Below, one piece after another: positions 36,520 through 50,500 of a stretch of 64,000 bases of DNA. Each line of letters starts with the position of its first letter. The stretch's first letter is position 1. A program made the position numbers and the translations under genes. The notes below the pieces were generated by a model that was not told the DNA's origin, did no database searches, and saw only the letters and a list, made by a program, of their open reading frames with translations. Origin of the DNA: Cercis canadensis (taxonomy: Eukaryota > Streptophyta > Magnoliopsida > Fabales > Fabaceae). The stretch spans positions 497,832 to 561,831 of the forward strand of contig QAOA01008735.1 in assembly GCA_003255065.1 (NCBI GenBank), in the 5' to 3' direction.

Positions 36520-38259
36520 ATCTTTTCCTTTCCTATTCTCTTTGTGGGAAGGCAAGACTCAAGACTACTATTCAACGAGGAGAAATAGTCAAGTATATGA
36601 GAAAAGCAAATATCAATATCAAAATATTGATAAATGAGAGGTTGAACCCAACCACATACTAGTTACTACGTAAAGTCTGAATTGAGAAGCAGCTGGAAAC
36701 TTAAGCGGCGAAAAAAGCTGAAAAGCAGGGAAAGGGTGGAAATGTAGACGACGGGTTTTGTCTGTGTCAGGCCATTTAGAGAAGATGACGAAAGATACAA
36801 AAAATGGCGGTTTATGAGCACATTACTTGGATTTTCCACTGCCACCCACACTATGTAATAAATTGATACATGGAACTTTGTCATGGATCCATCCTCTCTT
36901 TCTCATTTTGCAAACTCCTTCAGTATAATTAACCTAATAATTCACATATCTGTCTCTCCACTCCTTGCCACTCAATTAATTAATCTTAGATGGGAGAACT
37001 CGGGTCATCATAGTCGATACAACCACCCAATTTATAATCTCAAGATCCTTTGCCGCTTCTTTTCCTTATATTTTCTTCCAATCTTGTCTCATTTTGCTCT
37101 CTTCTTCTTCTTCTTTTTAATTGCTACAAGAATCATCGTGGGGAATCTGTTGCGGAGTCCAACACTTTGTTCTTTTATTTTTTTGGTTTCTACATACTTT
37201 CTTTTGGGCCATCCTGGGTACACTTCTTCATCAGGCCTTTTATACTAAAATGAAAATTGGAGTTCCGTACTCGGCATTGTAAAGAAGCCCAATCCGAATC
37301 CTTCAGCAAAAACACACACACACACAATGAAAATAAAAGAAACAGAAAAAGGGGATTTTAACCCAATTAATCAATACCGTCAAATTAGCGGGAAAAAAAA
37401 ACCCATCAAACTATCAATTAAAAAGCATATTTATTTAGGAAATTACTATTTTTACACTTTATTTTATTAATATAATACTTTATTTAATATTTAAATATTA
37501 TATAGACTAAATTACTCTTATTTAATATAATTTTTTTAAAAAATTAATTAATCATTATATCATATTTATACATTAAATAAGATGTGATATTAATAAGATA
37601 GAGTATAAAAATAACAATTCACTTTATTTAGAAAATAAAATTAAAATCTAAAGGCAATCTCATTAGTGGTCAAGGAATGCAAAAATCTAAAAAAAATAAA
37701 TTAATCTCATACTAAAAATATTGAGAGTGGAGATCACCTCCTAAAAAACTAAAAAAAAACAATTTTACTATTAATTAAAAAAAATCTACCTACCAGTACC
37801 AGGAAGTAAGTAACCGAAAAAGTGGAGTTGTTCAAATCTGGCTACCAGGGTTATTATCTATCTTCCAAGTTCCATCCAACCCAGCCGAAGATTTGTTTGA
37901 TGAGCATATACAATTTGATGGGAAGCATGTAGCATGATTAGAGTAATTCAACTGTCTTTCAGCGAGTGAATCGACCGGAGAGGGCAATTTGAAATTTTTA
38001 ACAAAATTACCAAAAGGCCAAAACTGATGGGTCAATATAACCAACACCTAATGTTCAAACCACTTGCCATTCAAATACCCGCCAATGTTAGTTGAAGTTG
38101 AATAGATGAGAAAAGTAAGGTAAGTTATATACCAGCATCGTCCTAGAACAAAATAAAAGAAAAACAGAAACCTACTAGTCTTCTCATCTCCTCCATTACA
38201 TTTTCTTCCTTCCAACAAAAAACGTACGGAAGCTTGTGGTCTTCTTTGCATCTTTGGCC
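36520..38259. other. Divergent intergenic region between MADS and APD genes
   Basis: Upstream regions of both genes. A 184-bp MITE at 37439-37622 is listed separately. A short (CA)n tract lies near 37312-37325. Open frames here have no recognisable similarity. Confidence 0.5.
37439..37622. mobile_element. 184-bp MITE with 9-bp target-site duplication
   Basis: The ends form inverted repeats of about 50 bp: left GAAATTACTATTTTTACAC, right (reverse complement) GTGAATTGTTATTTTTATAC, continuing through TTATTAATAT and TTATTTAAT in both arms. The 9-base TTTATTTAG occurs on both sides (37430-37438 and 37623-37631). A 9-bp duplication points to the Mutator superfamily. No coding capacity. Confidence 0.75.
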
Positions 38260-40197
38260 ATGTACAGGACACAGGGAATGCCTCCAACTCCATCTCTCCG
38301 ATGTCAAGATACTTGGGCTCGCCTCCTGGCTCCTATTACTATTTGGATTTGTGGCATGTAATTTTTCATCTTTTTTGTGTCATAATCCCTCTTCTTGACT
38401 CCTCATTCTCAAACACGTGCATATCCTTTTTTGGTTCTCTTGCAGTTTCCACGAGTCTCCGATATGGGTATTACGGGGATTCTCGTCTGCTTCTTGGACC
38501 CAGTTCATCGCGTTTGATGAAGGCAAGCTCTCTTTTTGTGAAGCAAATTGAAGTGAAAAGTGATTATGCCAATCAAGCTCTACTTTATGCCTTCAATGAC
38601 AAGCCTGAGTTGAGCTCTAAAGCAAATTGGAGTTCCTCGAATTTCCTCGTTGTCAGAGCATACAGTCGCAACGTAAGATATCCCAGATTTTATCTAAAAG
38701 CTCTCTTCACTGTCTATTAGTGTTAATTAAGATTAATTGATTCCAAAATCGTCTAAAAGCTCTCGATATTGCATTTTCATCTACAGGGATTTCCCTTGTG
38801 GTTAAACAAGGGCTCCACCATCCGTATGAGATGGGAAGCACACACTAGAGCGTTAAATCAGCTACAAGGGGCTGTGATTAAAGGTTATTTAGGGGTTTCA
38901 TAATTCTTTACTCTCATTTGATATAACTAAGAATTTTTAAGGTTTGTGGTGTGACAGATTTATTCTTGTTTAACAGGAGAAAGAAAGTTTGAAACGCTGC
39001 AGCCTAAACAAACAGTGCCTCCTGATGCAATTGCTATTGGTGAGCCTATATATGGTAATTGATGTTTCTCAAAGTCACTGCGATAAAGATTTTGCCCATG
39101 TTGCATACAAAATATTTAATTAGCGTATAATTAAAGACGAGGAAAATTTGAAAGAGGCAGAGGAATTGTTTTAGACATAAGATGTTTGATATTATAGATA
39201 TTGCCAGGTAAAGAAGCAGAATACATCATCGAAGAGGATGATAGATACCACATTGGAGTTCTAAACATGGATTCCAGGAACATAATAATGACCATGCATG
39301 TCAACGTTTCTGCCATGGTATATGATACCACCAGAGCCAAGAAGATGTGCTCAACTGCAAAAGGATCCTGCAGGCTCACTCTTCTCTTCCCTCAAACACA
39401 TTACGTCATTCTAACAGCACCTAACAACGTAAGCAATAATAACCCTTGTTTGACACCCATGTATCTCTCTGCAGTTGTTCCTATGAATCTTCACAAAAGA
39501 AACTCAAAAATGTTAATGCAAATTGACTACAGGGAGATCTTGGCGGATGGTTCGTTGAAGTTTCTTTTATGGCTCGCGTGTTAACCTACATAGCACTTTT
39601 AGGTACATTGAATAGAAATTCCTTCCTATAAAGCCTTTGTTTAACTCTGTCCAACTCTATCTGTGACTAAATGTGCCTCCTTTTGCAATTTGCAGGGTTT
39701 ATTGTGATTGTTATCTTTCTGATACTAAAATACCTTGGAGCCTGCGATAGTGATAATCATATTCATAGTACCAATGTAATGGTAGACACGTATAGTAGAA
39801 CAAGTAATATAGTACCAGCACGAGAGGTAACTGAAACTGAGCCTATGATGCAAGCGAAGTCAAGTCGAATGACCTATGGAACAAATGAAGAAGATGACGA
39901 TGAGGAATCAGGAGCATCTAGTAGCTCTTCGGAAGAGTTATATGATGAAAAATTATGCGTCATTTGTTACGATGAACAACGCAACTGCTTCTTTGTTCCC
40001 TGTGGCCATTGTGCCACTTGCTATGACTGTGCACAGAGGTAAATACAGCAGAAGATTTTCACATACTTTAACCCCACATTGAAATTCTTGGAGATTCTAA
40101 ATAAGATGCATTTTGCAGGATTATGGAGGGGGAGAGCAAAGTTTGTCCAATATGCCGAAGGCTTATTCACAAAGTAAGAAGATTATTTAATAGTTAG
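38260..40197 (+). CDS. APD-type membrane-anchored RING E3 ubiquitin ligase
   Basis: Related to Arabidopsis APD1-4, endomembrane RING ligases needed for male gametogenesis. Eight exons: 38260-38350, 38446-38672, 38787-38883, 38977-39054, 39208-39428, 39533-39602, 39696-40038, 40119-40197; the total closes at 401 residues. A hydrophobic N-terminal stretch (RLLAPITIWI) precedes SLRYGYYGDSRLLLGPSSSR, the conserved APD lumenal region. A transmembrane segment follows at YIALLGFIVIVIFLILKYL. The C-terminal C3HC4 RING reads CVICYDEQRNCFFVPCGHC, then CYDCAQR and CPICRR, and the end is KVRRLFNS. Between them lies an acidic Ser-rich linker. The first donor (T|GTGGCA) is weak but is the only choice that keeps frame with exon 2; the start could also be the ATG at 38278. 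Confidence 0.87.
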
Positions 40198-43100
40198 TCT
40201 TGTGAACGTAGAGATATAGTGTAGATAGTGGGGAAAATTTGAAAGGAAATTAGAAAATTTGAAGTAGGTTTTGTGAAGAGAATGAATATGTTATCTTCCC
40301 TATTGGTGACCATATCTGTAGCTCAATGTACCCCATGGCTTTCTATTTTTTTTGCATCAAGCTGCAGGGGAATGAGTTACTATAATATTGAGTTTATCTT
40401 AGCAGCAGTGGTTGAGATCTTTTTGATTACTAATTTACTATCACTTCTTGAGACTTGAAAACAGAGGTTTTCTCACTAAAATTACCATCTTACTTTGATA
40501 TAGTATAGTTTTGCAAATAGTTTTTTAAGTGTCTGTTGATTCTCCTTAAGTTCTACTTAGTTTTAGAATATATGCCTATTATTTTACTTTTTCTCTACAT
40601 TTGATTCACGGGGCAATGTAACAAAACTCTTCAAATAGGCTATACAAATCTCTTGTATGTCGTAAAACCTGTGTTTGATAATCTCATCAGGTTCTGCTTA
40701 CCCTATGCTTTCTAGAATGTTCAGCATCTTAATAAGTATGTGATTTGGCAGTATTTTAGTTAATAATTATGGAACTGTATGATCCATAGCAACCATGTTC
40801 TAATTGGAATAGGGACAGGCAAGTATAATAATATCAGTTGTCAGTACACAATCGTGAATTACTGACCTTGTAAGTTCAAATTAGATCAGATGCATTCATT
40901 AAAGCTTCGTTGTTTTGCTACTTTCTGCTCTTTTCCTTCTTATACGACATTTGGAGAACTTTTGCTGCAAAGGAAAAGCAGAGCTGCTGCTTCTCTTACG
41001 TTAAAGATCACTACCATATCTTCTAGAAGTCCTCCTGCTGTGTATTTAAGTAAATATGGATGACCATCTTTTCATCTTAAAACACTTAGCACATATAACA
41101 TTTCTTAATATAGAAACCTTAATTGACATCTTGTATTGACAAAAAATGTTTTTCATTTTCTGCTTAGGCTCTACTTAAACATATTGTAGTCTAAATGCTG
41201 GAATCTGGAGGTAGCCAATGATTCACCCATGAATGGAGTATCCTTCCAAGGTGTGAAATGTAGTGTTTGGGTGAGTTTAATGAGTAATAGAGACTAGTAG
41301 CCACTGCCAAACAGCCTGCTAGGAACTGATCTTTCAGCAATGGAATTATGGATAAGAGATCATCTCACCACCAATGCATCGAATTTCAACATTCAATCTC
41401 GAAATGAATATTTCACCAGTTGATTTGCCACCAAAAGGGTCTATAGTCTAGTCTCCTTATATGTGTGGCTTCAAATGGTGATGCAACTGTTGTCTTGGAC
41501 TTGAAATCGTATGCAAATTGTTCACTCCACGCTCGTTTAAGTCTTGCTTTTACTATTAAAGGTTCCAATGACCTTTTGAGTGGCGAACAATTATCATTTC
41601 CCGTTGCAAACTGACAAGTACTTCACAGCAATCCATTTTTGTTGAAGAATTTGCAAAAGCTTGTAATTGAATTGAAACACGTTCATGGTCGGGAACCGAA
41701 GAATAGCCAGTCATTAGAGAATCAGTAAAGGGAACCAATGAAAGTGTCTCAGCATGGCCCACTTTACTTTCTTGCCAAATCCAATGGCTATGGTTTTGAT
41801 TGCAGATGCGATGAACTAGGACGCCAAAAATCTAAAACTATATATATAGTAGCACCCTGTAGCGCTTTTTTCTTTGGATTGGATACTTTACCTTCCCTCA
41901 AAAAACTTACGCTTATCGCTGACTTAAGGCAGCTTGATATCTCAGCTATTCACATGGCTTGTGTATTATACATCTCATATTAGTTCAGCATATCAGCTAT
42001 ATATGCTTTCTTTCAGATTTTGGAATTGACATATAACTATAGCCCTTGTTTAGTTTTAGTAGTAGTGATAAAAAGTATCAAGTTCCTGATACCTCACTCA
42101 TTTGTTAGTGATGATGTTTTCATTCCACGTGGTCGCCACACTCCCCCTGAGACTACCAAAAGAATGACAAACGACTATTAATTTTCTTTTGGCTCCACAC
42201 TATACATGCATAAAGCACCATTCAAGTGAAAGACTTCCTTTTCCAAGTACAAGTGCATGTGTAGGGCCAGAAGTCCCCATTAGCCATTGCTCTTTAATTC
42301 ACAATAAAATCTGTTGGTTTTCATGGTTAGTTCATAATTATTTTATGAAAATTCCAGATCAATTATTTGCAACAAGTTTTTTTCTAATTATATTTATATC
42401 AAAAGCGTGGCCTTTTGACACAAATATTACATTTTGTAAAAGTATTTACCTAAATATTACACTTTTTAAAAATTCAAAAATTAAAAAAAAATAAAAATTT
42501 CAGACACGTGGGTCCCACTGAACACGCCATGGGCCTCACGGCGTGTCTTAATAGGCAAAATTCATCCATTGTTCTAGAGTTGTGGGCCCCATGACGAATT
42601 TTGTCTTATTAGGACACTCCGTTGGCCTCACGGCATGTCCATGTGGGACACGCCGTGAGGCCCACGGCATGTTCGGTGGGTCCCACATGTTCGAAATTTT
42701 TTTTTTTAATTTTTGAATTTTTAAAAAGTGTAATATTTGTGTAAATAGTTTGAAACTTGTAATATTTGGGTAAATACTTTTACACAATGTAATATTTATG
42801 TCAAAAAGCCCAAAAGCGTACATATTCAGATATTCTATGCTTCTATCAAAAAAATTTATATAAAAAGTTATATAGATATTTTCTATATGAAAATATTTTT
42901 TTTACTTACCTTTGAAGAATTCCCCTGTTGCAGAGGTTACTGGACTTGAGATTATTGCCGTAATATAATTTCCAGAAATGTCAGGAATTGAACCGAGCAA
43001 TTCACTGGGGTGATTTCTGCGTCAAACACATTGTTTCTACTCAAGTGCAGCAATCGTACAAAGTCACAACTAAATCACAATCGCACGTTCACAACAAGAG

Positions 43101-43465
43101 TAGATAGATCATAAGACTACCAAAATGACGAAATTAGCCTTAGCGTTTGACGTGTTATTCTCCGTTTGGATTCTCTTTCCGGAGTACAATGCATAGTTGA
43201 GTTGATGCTAGTTGACGATTTGGGCCCATCTGATGTTATAAATAGACAAAGGGGTCACTAAGACCCGCAAGGCAGGAGGCCCTTTTCCATCTCATTGCCG
43301 GCCGGCTACTGCATCTCTTTTTTCTTGCTGCCTCAGGCAAAAACTGTGAAACGGAGAACGGAAACCATAGTCGCGTAAAACTCACTCTATCTATCTCTTC
43401 CTGTTCCTGTGGCGGAATTTGAACAAAAGTGGAATTGATTTAAACACTGTTCCGTCAGCTTAACA
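40198..43465. other. Intergenic region between APD and NRAMP2 genes
   Basis: About 3.3 kb. A 402-bp MITE is listed separately. Open frames around 41556-41983 on both strands match nothing I recognise. Sequence from about 43200 to 43465 is the NRAMP2 upstream and leader region. Confidence 0.5.
42409..42810. mobile_element. 402-bp foldback MITE with 9-bp target-site duplication
   Basis: The left end starts GGCCTTTTGACACAAATATT; the reverse complement of the right end starts GGCTTTTTGACATAAATATT, and pairing continues for well over 60 bases. CAAAAGCGT flanks both sides (42400-42408 and 42811-42819), a 9-bp target-site duplication typical of Mutator elements. The core is unusually GC-rich and contains three copies of CCTCACGGC[G/A]TGTC in direct or inverted orientation, which form nested hairpins. 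No protein is encoded. The terminal pattern resembles the right end of the big MULE at 8038. Confidence 0.85.
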
Positions 43466-46400
43466 ATGAGTGATCAGTCCCGAGAAGATGACTCCAAAGA
43501 AGACGACAAGGACGAAGAAGAGAACCGGCTACTGCAACCCCAATCTGAGTCACAACTATCGTCATTGTCGTCGTCGTCTTCTGACGACGAAGAAGTCGCA
43601 TATGAAGCTGGGGAGAAAATTCAGATAGTAGATTTAGACTCCGTGGATGATGTCAATTCAACGACGGTGCCGCCTTTCTCATGGAAGAAGATGTGGCTAT
43701 TCACGGGCCCTGGGTTTTTGATGAGCATAGCTTTTCTGGATCCGGGAAATCTCGAGGGGGATCTTCAGGCTGGAGCGATCGCCGGCTACTCGCTTCTCTG
43801 GCTATTGATGTGGGCCACAATTATGGGCTTGCTGATACAGCTTCTATCTGCGAGGGTTGGGGTGGCCACTGGGCGGCACCTGGCGGAGCTATGCAGGGAG
43901 GAATATCCCAATTGGGCAAGGTTGGTGCTATGGTTCATGGCCGAGTTGGCCTTGATTGGTGCTGATATTCAAGAGGTCATTGGGAGTGCCATCGCTATCC
44001 AAATTCTTAGCCATGGAGTGTTGCCTCTTTGGGCTGGAGTCCTAATTACTGCTTCGGATTGGTACGCATGTGCATATCTTGTTCTTCTTGCTTTGGTGCT
44101 TATCTTTCTTTGTTTCCAAAATCTCATATTGCCTCATCATATTTTCTTTTATTTTCCTCCTCTAATCCTTCTTTTCTGTTTTACAAGTTAATTGCTCCTC
44201 ATGATTGTTGAGTGATTCACTTACTAATATTTGAAGGAATCATTCTAATTACGTAGTCATTTCTTTCTGGGTTGGAACTTACTAGTGAAGTGGACTTTGT
44301 CCACGAGGAATAGATTAAATGAAATGCGGGATTTTGATTGAGGTGAAAGCGTAAAAGCAAACCATATCACCAATATAGAGGCATGGTGCAACCTTTTTGA
44401 TCTATACATGTTTTATATGTAAATTATGAACTGAAGTGCACAGAGCTAATTAGAGAAACTGGAAACCATAATTACAATTTGAAGCAGCAACCATGTTTAA
44501 GCAGGAGGTTGGGGAAGTATTGGTATCATTGCTTATGTTATCACCCCTCCTGTTTTTACTGAGATTTTTAAGCCGTTACTTCTGATGAAGTATTGGTCTA
44601 GGATCAATTTTAGTTAAAGGTTGGTGATGCTATGATTCATGACTAGGACTCATCGAAAGGAGATGCAAAGATATTTATTGGTAGATAAATGTATAAGTAG
44701 AGGTGCAGAACAAATTTTACTTGGAAGGAGATTCAGAGTTATTGATAGATAGTTGTATAAGGTTAAGTGCAAATCACAAATTTACTTGTAAGGTTCCTAA
44801 TTTGTTGTATTCAAATATTTTTGAAATATCTAGACGACATATCTTTGTGGCAAGTTAAGGAATTGTTACATGGTGTCTTTAGGTAAATTCACATTCCGAA
44901 TTCAAACTTCTATGCTAAATATTTTATTCTCTTTGATGATATTGTCAAGCATGTGGCAGCCTCTCATTCTACTTGGATGGTTCCTTCTCCTTTTACATTT
45001 AGTCTCTTTTAATCACCTTGTTGTATTTGTGTCCCACTTTACATTAGGTCACGCCTTAGTAATTTGGATCTTTTATTATGGCTAAAACATGCTCAATTTT
45101 TTCTGCTTTACTTAGCTTACCATAGTTTTGATTCATTGAAGATGTTTAGCAACTCGACAGATTCAAGATTCAAAGGTAGCAAATTAGTTTTTAAATATTT
45201 GTTTTAGTTACAGTTTTAAGATTTATGAAGAAAAAAGAAAAATGCATATTTAGTGAAACTTTCTCCTTCTGACATTCACTGGTTTTTATTTCATGGATTC
45301 TTATTACTATGTCCAATTATTCGCTCTGGATCTTTCCTTCTTNGATATTGTCAAGCATGTGGCAGCCTCTCATTCTACTTGGATGGTTCCTTCTCCTTTT
45401 ACATTTAGTCTCTTTTAATCACCTTGTTGTATTTGTGTCCCACTTTACATTAGGTCCCGCCTTAGTAATTTGGATCTTTTATTATGGCTAAAACATGCTC
45501 AATTTTTTCTGCTTTACTTAGCTTACCATAGTTTTGATCCATTGAAGATGTTTAGCAACTCGACAGATTCAAGATTCAAAGGTAGCAAATTAGTTTTTAA
45601 ATATTTGTTTTAGTTACAGTTTTAAGATTTATGAAGAAAAAAGAAAAATGCATATTTAGTGAAACTTTCTCCTTCTGACATTCACTGGTTTTTATTCCAT
45701 GGATTCTTATTACTATGTCCAATTATTCGCTCTGGATCTTTCCTTCTTCTTTTTTTATGTCCAAACAAGTTTGACTGCAGTTTATTCTTTCTGTTGTTGA
45801 ACAGTTTCATCTTTCTATTTCTTGAGAACTATGGAGTGAGGAAGTTGGAAGCTGCTTTTGCAGTTCTCATCGCGACTATGGCTCTTTCTTTTGCCTGGAT
45901 GTTTGGTGACACAAAACCAAGTGGAAAAGAACTTTTGATGGGTAAAAGTTTAATAGCTATAATCTCCCCATGCCCCTCACAAGGTAATGGATTTCACTGT
46001 TCCTGATTTCTTCATAGGCATAACCGGTTTCTATCTTTCATGCAGGTATTTTGGTTCCGAGACTTAGCTCAAAAACAATTCGCCAGGCTGTGGGGGTTGT
46101 GGGTTGCGTCATAATGCCTCACAATGTTTTTCTGCATTCTGCTTTGGTACAGTCAAGGAAGATTGATCCCCACAAGAAAGGCAGGGTACAGGAGGCTCTC
46201 AACTACTATTCCATTGAGTCGACAGTTGCACTTTCAGTTTCCTTCATGATCAATCTATTTGTCACGACAGTTTTTGCCAAGGGGTTTTATGGTACAAAGC
46301 AGGCCAATAGCATAGGATTAGTAAATGCTGGGCAGTATCTTGAGGACAAGTATGGAGGAGGAGTCTTCCCTATTCTTTATATATGGGGTATTGGGTTATT

Positions 46401-47590
46401 GGCTGCCGGACAGAGTAGCACCATTACTGGCACTTATGCTGGGCAGTTCATAATGGGGGGTTTTCTTAACCTTCGTTTAAAGAAATGGTTAAGGGCATTA
46501 ATCACTCGAAGTTTTGCAATTGTGCCAACGATAATTGTAGCTATTGTTTTTAATACATCAGAAGCCTCATTGGATGTTTTGAATGAATGGCTTAATGTCC
46601 TGCAATCTATTCAGATTCCTTTTGCTCTGATTCCCCTGCTTACTTTGGTCTCTAAAGAGCAGGTCATGGGGACCTTTAGGGTTGGGCCTGTTCTTGAGGT
46701 GAGTTATTCATCCTACTGTTCTTTCATTTGGTGCATTGTTTATTGGGAAATCTCTTAAGCTACTACCTTCATGCTCCATGGTTTAAAGTTATGTTGTTCA
46801 CTTGATTAGGTAATTCAACTTCAAGTCTGAGATATAGAATGAGTTAGATGGTTAGGAAAGGAAAGATAACAACATTCTCTATCCTATCTTTAGCATTTAA
46901 TCCGAAAATTACATCTCAAGAAGTTTGTAGTGGCCAAATTGACTATTTTCTGGGTGATTATAAATTAAAATAGAAGATGAGTAATCAATTACATAATTAA
47001 AGGAAGAATTAAGAGCTTTATCTTATTCTTGAGGTATACAAAAATGTACTGCAAAACAAATAGGAGTACTGGGTCACAAGGATGTTCCACTGTCATTTGT
47101 TTACCACCAAAATCCTATAGATTCCAAATTTTAAAGTCAGTTTTATATATTGATGTATCAGGAACTGATTTAGTTATTGAAAGTGTTTATCAGTTGACAG
47201 CTGTCATGTTTTTGGATGATGGATGATTTTTTTAATTATCAAGTAGATGAAGCTACGTTAGTTTGACTTCATATTGTTGCTTGGTTTGGCGTTCCTGAAT
47301 TGCTAAATTTTCTGATTCATTAAATTCATCTTAATTTTGTTTTTAATATTGTTTAATTTATTTTGCAGAGGGTGGCATGGACTATTGCTGCGCTAATAAT
47401 AGTGATTAATGGGTATCTCTTGTTAGATTTCTTCATTTCTGAAGTGAATGGCCTGCTGCTTGGTTTTGTAGTTTGCTCCTGCACTGCTGCATATGTGGCA
47501 TTCGTTGTATATTTGGTTTCACAGAGTGGTATTCTTCCTTCCACTTGGGTTAGTCAACTTCCCAAGGGATTTTCTTCTAGTGGGAATTAA
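43466..47590 (+). CDS. NRAMP2: NRAMP metal transporter, NRAMP2 type
   Basis: A proton-coupled divalent metal (Mn, Fe) transporter; Arabidopsis NRAMP2 resides in the trans-Golgi network and supplies Mn to other compartments. Four exons: 43466-44061, 45805-45941, 46046-46698, 47369-47590, giving 535 residues. The cytosolic N-terminus is acidic and Ser-rich. The first helix holds the metal-binding DPGN motif ([20 protein letters not shown]). The second motif is [18 protein letters not shown]. The NRAMP transport signature follows as [19 protein letters not shown]. Exon number, [20 protein letters not shown] and the long C-terminus fit NRAMP2 better than NRAMP1/6, which have many more introns. 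Intron 1 contains a 405-bp duplication around an N. The coding region is intact. Confidence 0.94.
44938..45748 (+). repeat. 405-bp direct duplication across a single N in NRAMP2 intron 1
   Basis: Copy 1 44938-45342 and copy 2 45344-45748 both start GATATTGTCAAGCATGTGGC and end TCTTTCCTTCTT. Three single-base differences were noted. The N at 45343 is exactly at the junction. Probable assembly artefact; intron 1 is then really about 400 bp shorter than shown. Confidence 0.9.
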
Positions 47591-50500
47591 GTCAACACAT
47601 TCTCACGCAATGAATAGACTGGCATAGTACTGCAAACATCAGGTAGAGAATTTTGCATGAGGACTTTTTGCTTCATATACAATGACCTAACCTTGTCATG
47701 TGCTTTAAAGGGAGCTCAAGGACAGATAGCTGAAAGCATTTAATTTAACTGCACGTCATTTTGGCAATGGAGATACAGAAGTTACTTTCCATGCGTCTCA
47801 AGATTAAATAATCGTGTTCTTTTGTGGAAGATGTGGACAGAGCATCATTACAGCTTACAGGATAAGTTACTTCCCTACATGCCTTATTCTTTTTCTATAA
47901 CAAAGTTGTGAACTGGTCTATCATTCTTTAATGTAAACAGTTTGTATGTAACATAGACACACTTGCACATGTTGCTTTTAGTGAATGAGTAAGGGGTAGA
48001 TTATTTCAGACATAAGATGTAGGGATTAGTCAATAGTGAACATGGACTACACTTCCAAACTACTGTGTCTTCTCTAGTACGTCGTAATTTCATGTGCAGG
48101 TTTATATCCAGTTGATGCGCACAGCCGCGCACACTAGCCAATTCTTAGAACTGACAATCGTGTAGCCAGGGTTGCAATGTGTGTCTGCTGATAATTGAGA
48201 AGCCATAAACAACAGGAACAAGAAAACCAAGGTCTTGCTTAATGCTTAACGTAGAAGGACATGCGATTATGGAACAATTACTGCTATCTTTTCCAATTGC
48301 AATGCACCAGGTGTTAACTAATTGAGTGACTAATATTACTTGCATATTTTATACGTCCCTTACACCTTCTACCCCATGTAATTTTTCATAGAATGCCATT
48401 TTTATCCATCAATTTTTATGTTATATTTAACAGTGACTAGTAAAAGAGCGCAAGTAATGGTACAAAATAAATATGAACTTATAATTTTAAAAACTATATG
48501 AACATAGAAGCATATATAAATATAAATAGGGGGAAATTACTCTGCTTCATGTAAGTTATAATGACATAGCCCTCCATTTTTGAAAGCTTTTACAAGTCTT
48601 CCATACCGCAGATGATTTGGAGTTGAAGGATACTATAGTCATGGTTCAAGGTGATAGCAGTCCTGCAAGTCAATGAAGTCATATACGGTAAGAAGTTAAT
48701 TGCTTGTACTGGGCCATGGTTTCAGAAGTTCAGCAGTCAAGCTCGAAACTGAAAACTTATTCACATTTGGGGAGAAACTCAATGGACTTACAAAATTGAG
48801 ACGAAATTCAAAACTTGAAAACCCCAATTTAGNTGAACATAGAAGCATATATAAATAGGGGGAAATTACTCTGCTTCATGTAAGTTATAATGACATAGCC
48901 CTCCATTTTTGAAAGCTCTTACAAGTCTTCCATACCGCAGATGATTTGGAGTTGAAGGATAATATAGTCATGGTTCAAGGTGATAGCAGTCCTGCAAGTC
49001 AATGAAGTCATATACGGTAAGAAGTTAATTGCTTGTACTGGGCCATGGTTTCAGAAGTTCAGCAGTCAAGCTCGAATCTGAAAACTTATTCACATTTGGG
49101 GAGAAACTCAATGGACTTACAAAATTGAGACGAAATTCAAAACTTGAAAACCCCAATTTAGGCAAGTTGTTTTTCTTAAATAAGTATGAAAATATCACTA
49201 CTCCGTCCAGAATTAGAAGTCAAATGACAAAAGTTATTGCTAAGATTTGGCCAGAAACATCATTTGTGACTAGCGGACTTAGATCCAAAAAGAGCTAGCA
49301 ACCAAATGAAAAAAAGAAAATAAAAAAGAGCTAGGCAACCATGGCAAACAAATTTCTTAGAACTTGCCTTCCCTTAACTAAGAATCAAATCTCCTTTGAA
49401 GATTTTTAGAGGTCCGACCAGTAAAACCCATACTATATAATGGGGAAGGGATGAAACCTCTGGTATGTGCACGTATACTAGTATCAACCAAAAAAAAAGA
49501 AAGATAACTGACTTGAACTATATGGTATAAATGCCACAGTCGCCATAGAAAGATCAAGGAAGTTACCCATGACCGTAAGTGAGCGGAAATTTGTTGGTTG
49601 TGACGGAGCTCCTTTCAGTTAATATGTCCTCACTACATGATTTATCACGAAGAATGGTTTACCAGATCGATGGGTTTCAATTGCGCCCACCAATCTATAT
49701 TTTCAAGACTCGTATTTCTTGACATTTGAATACTCACAATCCCTGGAAAAGTAGTGGGATAATATTTATCCCTTGAGCAAAATCATGTTATTTATATTGT
49801 TTAATTAGATTTAATATTGATAAACAACAACATTATAAATAAATAAATTAAATTGTCGATGGTCAAATTAGTTAAACATCCCTATCTTTGTGGACCCAAC
49901 CAAAGAGGGGTAACTACAGTTATTCCTTGGTTGGCAAGCAATCACCCAAATTCTACCTCCCTAACGGAGTCTTATATTAATTAAAATTTATTATTATCTT
50001 AAAATTTTCATTACAGGAAGAACTTTATATGATAATAACTTTTCTTATTTGAGGTTTGACGTAGTGTCCCGTTAGGAAGAAAATTAGATATACCATAGCT
50101 CAGACAAAAAATAATTTTATTACTTTGTTAAAAAATATCCTAAGCATAACACTTTTTTAAATCCCGCGTGCAACAATGATTACACGTTAATTGTCACGAT
50201 ATTTCATATCCAAGACATAAATGCTATGCAGCTTGTGAAACCATCAATTGGTATTAGGTAAATTATTACTAAGTTGAGATCATATCATATAACATATTAA
50301 ATATTCATGAGATGATATATAATTTTTTAGATGAAATTTCATTTAAAAATAAATTATAGGATTAAAATTATTTTATTAAAAAATATCTTTAAAAATTTTA
50401 TGTTAGAAATAATAATTTCAAATAATTTTATTATTTTTTGAGAAATGTTATATCCTCTTATAAGTTTGAAGTTTGATTTACTATATAAAATAATTTCTTC

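Noticed and set aside
36883-37248. Plus-strand open frame of 121 codons between the MADS and APD genes
   Set aside because: Phe/Leu/Ser-rich translation of a pyrimidine-rich stretch; no recognisable domain.
39876-40082. Second-frame open frame inside the APD RING exon
   Set aside because: Shadow of the RING-coding exon in another frame.
41556-41983. Open frames on both strands in the APD-NRAMP2 spacer
   Set aside because: Neither translation shows a known domain, and they overlap on opposite strands.
43681-43965. Second-frame open frame inside NRAMP2 exon 1
   Set aside because: Shadow of the conserved NRAMP coding sequence.
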